6,466 nucleotides of DNA from JANLSE01 sp038214135. Lineage in GTDB: Bacteria > Chloroflexota > Chloroflexia > Chloroflexales > Roseiflexaceae. Every line of letters starts with the position of its first letter. The stretch's first letter is position 1. The stretch is taken from the NCBI GenBank assembly GCA_038214135.1, contig JBBQSD010000223.1, positions 1-6,466 on the forward strand, given 5' to 3'. Below the pieces are notes generated by a model. The model did not search any database, was not told the DNA's origin, and worked only from the letters and a program-made list of their open reading frames with translations. Position numbers and translations under genes: made by a program. Positions 5,767 through 6,466 of this stretch are shown in pieces.

Positions 5767-5794
5767 TTCACAAATCCGATAGGATTGTTATATT
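5767..5794 (+). promoter_or_regulatory. Predicted promoter of the TetR gene with an operator palindrome in its spacer
   Basis: TTCACA (5767-5772, 5 of 6) and TATATT (5789-5794, 5 of 6) are 16 bp apart, with a TGn extension just before the -10 (TGT at 5786-5788). The spacer carries the perfect dyad AATCC-GATA-GGATT (5773-5786). With two mismatched pairs it extends to a 20-bp dyad at 5770-5789 that touches both promoter boxes. A palindrome here, 30 bp upstream of a TetR-family start, is the expected autorepression site. Binding is inferred from position and symmetry. Confidence 0.6.
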
Positions 5795-5818
5795 CACTCG
5801 CAGAGAAAGCTCAACACT

Positions 5819-6400
5819 ATGGGCACGCGCGAACGTATTCTGAAGACCGCGCTGGATTTGTTTAACCAATCCGGCACATCGGCGGTCTCGACCAACCACA
5901 TTGCCGATGCGCTCGGCATGAGCCCCGGTAATCTATACTACCATTTCCGCAACAAAGAGGAGATCATTCGTGCAATATTCGAACAGCAGTTTGCCCGCTT
6001 CGATAACCTGTATGAGCTGCCTATCGATAGCCTGCCGACGTTGATTGATCTGCAGAATATTGTGCGAGCATCGTTTGCGGTGAATTGGGAGTATCGCTTT
6101 ATGTATCGTGAGCTGATCGCACTGCTGCGCCGTGATGATCTGCTGCAACAGCGTTGGGTGGCGGTGCGCGAACGCGGCTTCACTGGCTTTCACGAAATAA
6201 CTGCACTGTTTGTTGCGGCGGGAGTGCTGCGCGATCCCGGCGATCCAGCGGTTGTCACACGCCTGGCCGAGTTGTGCTGGTTGATCAGTGAGTTCTGGCT
6301 GGCCAGCGTTGAAGTCAGCGGGCTGACGGTGGATGTGGCGCAGATGGAGCATGGAGTCGCCCTGATGCTCCAGGTTCTTGATCCATTTATTATCTCCTAA
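5819..6400 (+). CDS. TetR/AcrR family transcriptional regulator
   Basis: This is a 193-residue one-component repressor-type regulator. Residues 5-50 are a canonical TetR helix-turn-helix: an ILKTALDLFNQSG opening helix, HIADALGMS, and the recognition segment SPGNLYYHFRNKEEII. The rest is an all-helical ligand and dimerisation domain. Its NWEYRFMYRELIALLRRDD stretch (about 89-107) recalls the subgroup whose C-terminal domain is listed as PF13972. Ligand and targets cannot be read from the sequence. The ATG at 5819 is preceded by a weak purine tract, GAGAAAG, 9 nt upstream. The frame is intact, ends with IIS and TAA, and is the usual length for the family. It has its own predicted promoter containing a palindrome, so autoregulation is likely. 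No efflux pump or enzyme lies beside it, and the target may be beyond the right edge. Confidence 0.95.
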   Translation: MGTRERILKTALDLFNQSGTSAVSTNHIADALGMSPGNLYYHFRNKEEIIRAIFEQQFARFDNLYELPIDSLPTLIDLQNIVRASFAVNWEYRFMYRELIALLRRDDLLQQRWVAVRERGFTGFHEITALFVAAGVLRDPGDPAVVTRLAELCWLISEFWLASVEVSGLTVDVAQMEHGVALMLQVLDPFIIS

Positions 6401-6401
6401 T

Positions 6402-6438
6402 CCCCTCACCCCAACCCCTCTCCCACGCGGGGCGAGGG
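6402..6438. repeat. C-rich dispersed repeat after the TetR gene, with terminator-like fold
   Basis: The tract begins CCCCTCACCCCAACCCC right after the TetR stop. CCCTC (6416-6420) can pair with GAGGG (6434-6438), and CCC (6422-6424) with the G-run at 6429-6432, giving an interrupted hairpin. No T-run follows. Sequences of this CCCCTCACCCC...GGGGCGAGGG type are frequent repeats at gene ends in several bacterial phyla, including Chloroflexota. The interrupted stem may protect or loosely terminate the TetR message. Confidence 0.55.
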
Positions 6439-6466
6439 AATGAGCATTGCAATAATATCCGTCTAT

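Noticed and set aside
5933..6409. 158-codon open frame antisense to the TetR gene
   Set aside because: It is a shadow of the TetR coding frame. It lacks any domain and is rich in residues expected from reading the opposite strand.

Overview
The window looks like bacterial chromosome of moderate GC content, most likely from the Chloroflexota (class Chloroflexia; a Herpetosiphon, Chloroflexus or Roseiflexus relative). That assignment is an inference, not a match. It rests on the short GC-rich palindromic repeats placed at gene ends (GGGCGGTTC/GAACC units, GGGGGC/GCCCCC hairpins, CCCCTCACCCC tracts) and on the CheB-CheR-PAS-histidine kinase fusion, an architecture common in large-genome environmental bacteria. 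No phage, transposase or plasmid gene is visible.

Layout. (1) Positions 1-47 hold two 17-bp direct repeats that abut the stop codon of the first gene. (2) 48-3827, minus strand: one giant gene for a soluble fusion of CheB methylesterase, CheR methyltransferase, a long coiled coil, PAS domains and a HisKA_3/HATPase kinase core. (3) 3828-4645: about 0.8 kb without a convincing gene. It holds a TGTGA/TCACA cluster and possible start-stop codon upstream of the kinase gene, a pair of inverted repeats about 180 bp across, an 8-bp-period repeat, a good sigma70-type promoter facing right, and a dispersed hairpin repeat. (4) 4646-5500, plus strand: a CPBP-family (Abi/CAAX-type) intramembrane protease with all three motifs. 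(5) 5555-5703, plus strand: a short gene for a 33-residue single-span membrane peptide. Its Shine-Dalgarno sequence lies entirely inside a 12-bp hairpin. (6) 5705-5745: two strong hairpins. (7) 5767-6400, plus strand: a TetR-family regulator with a near-consensus promoter whose spacer contains a palindrome, the expected layout for autorepression. (8) 6402-6438: a C-rich dispersed repeat that can fold as a weak hairpin after the regulator.

The genes do not form an obvious pathway. The kinase is an orphan here, since no response regulator or chemoreceptor is present, and it is transcribed away from the others. The protease, peptide and TetR gene point the same way but are separated by gaps of about 100 bp and hairpins, so they are probably separate transcription units. 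The most unusual feature is the 5555-5703 unit: a tiny hydrophobic peptide with a strong but occluded ribosome binding site, a layout reminiscent of translationally silenced membrane-peptide genes such as type I toxins. A truncated signal-anchor gene is the main alternative.
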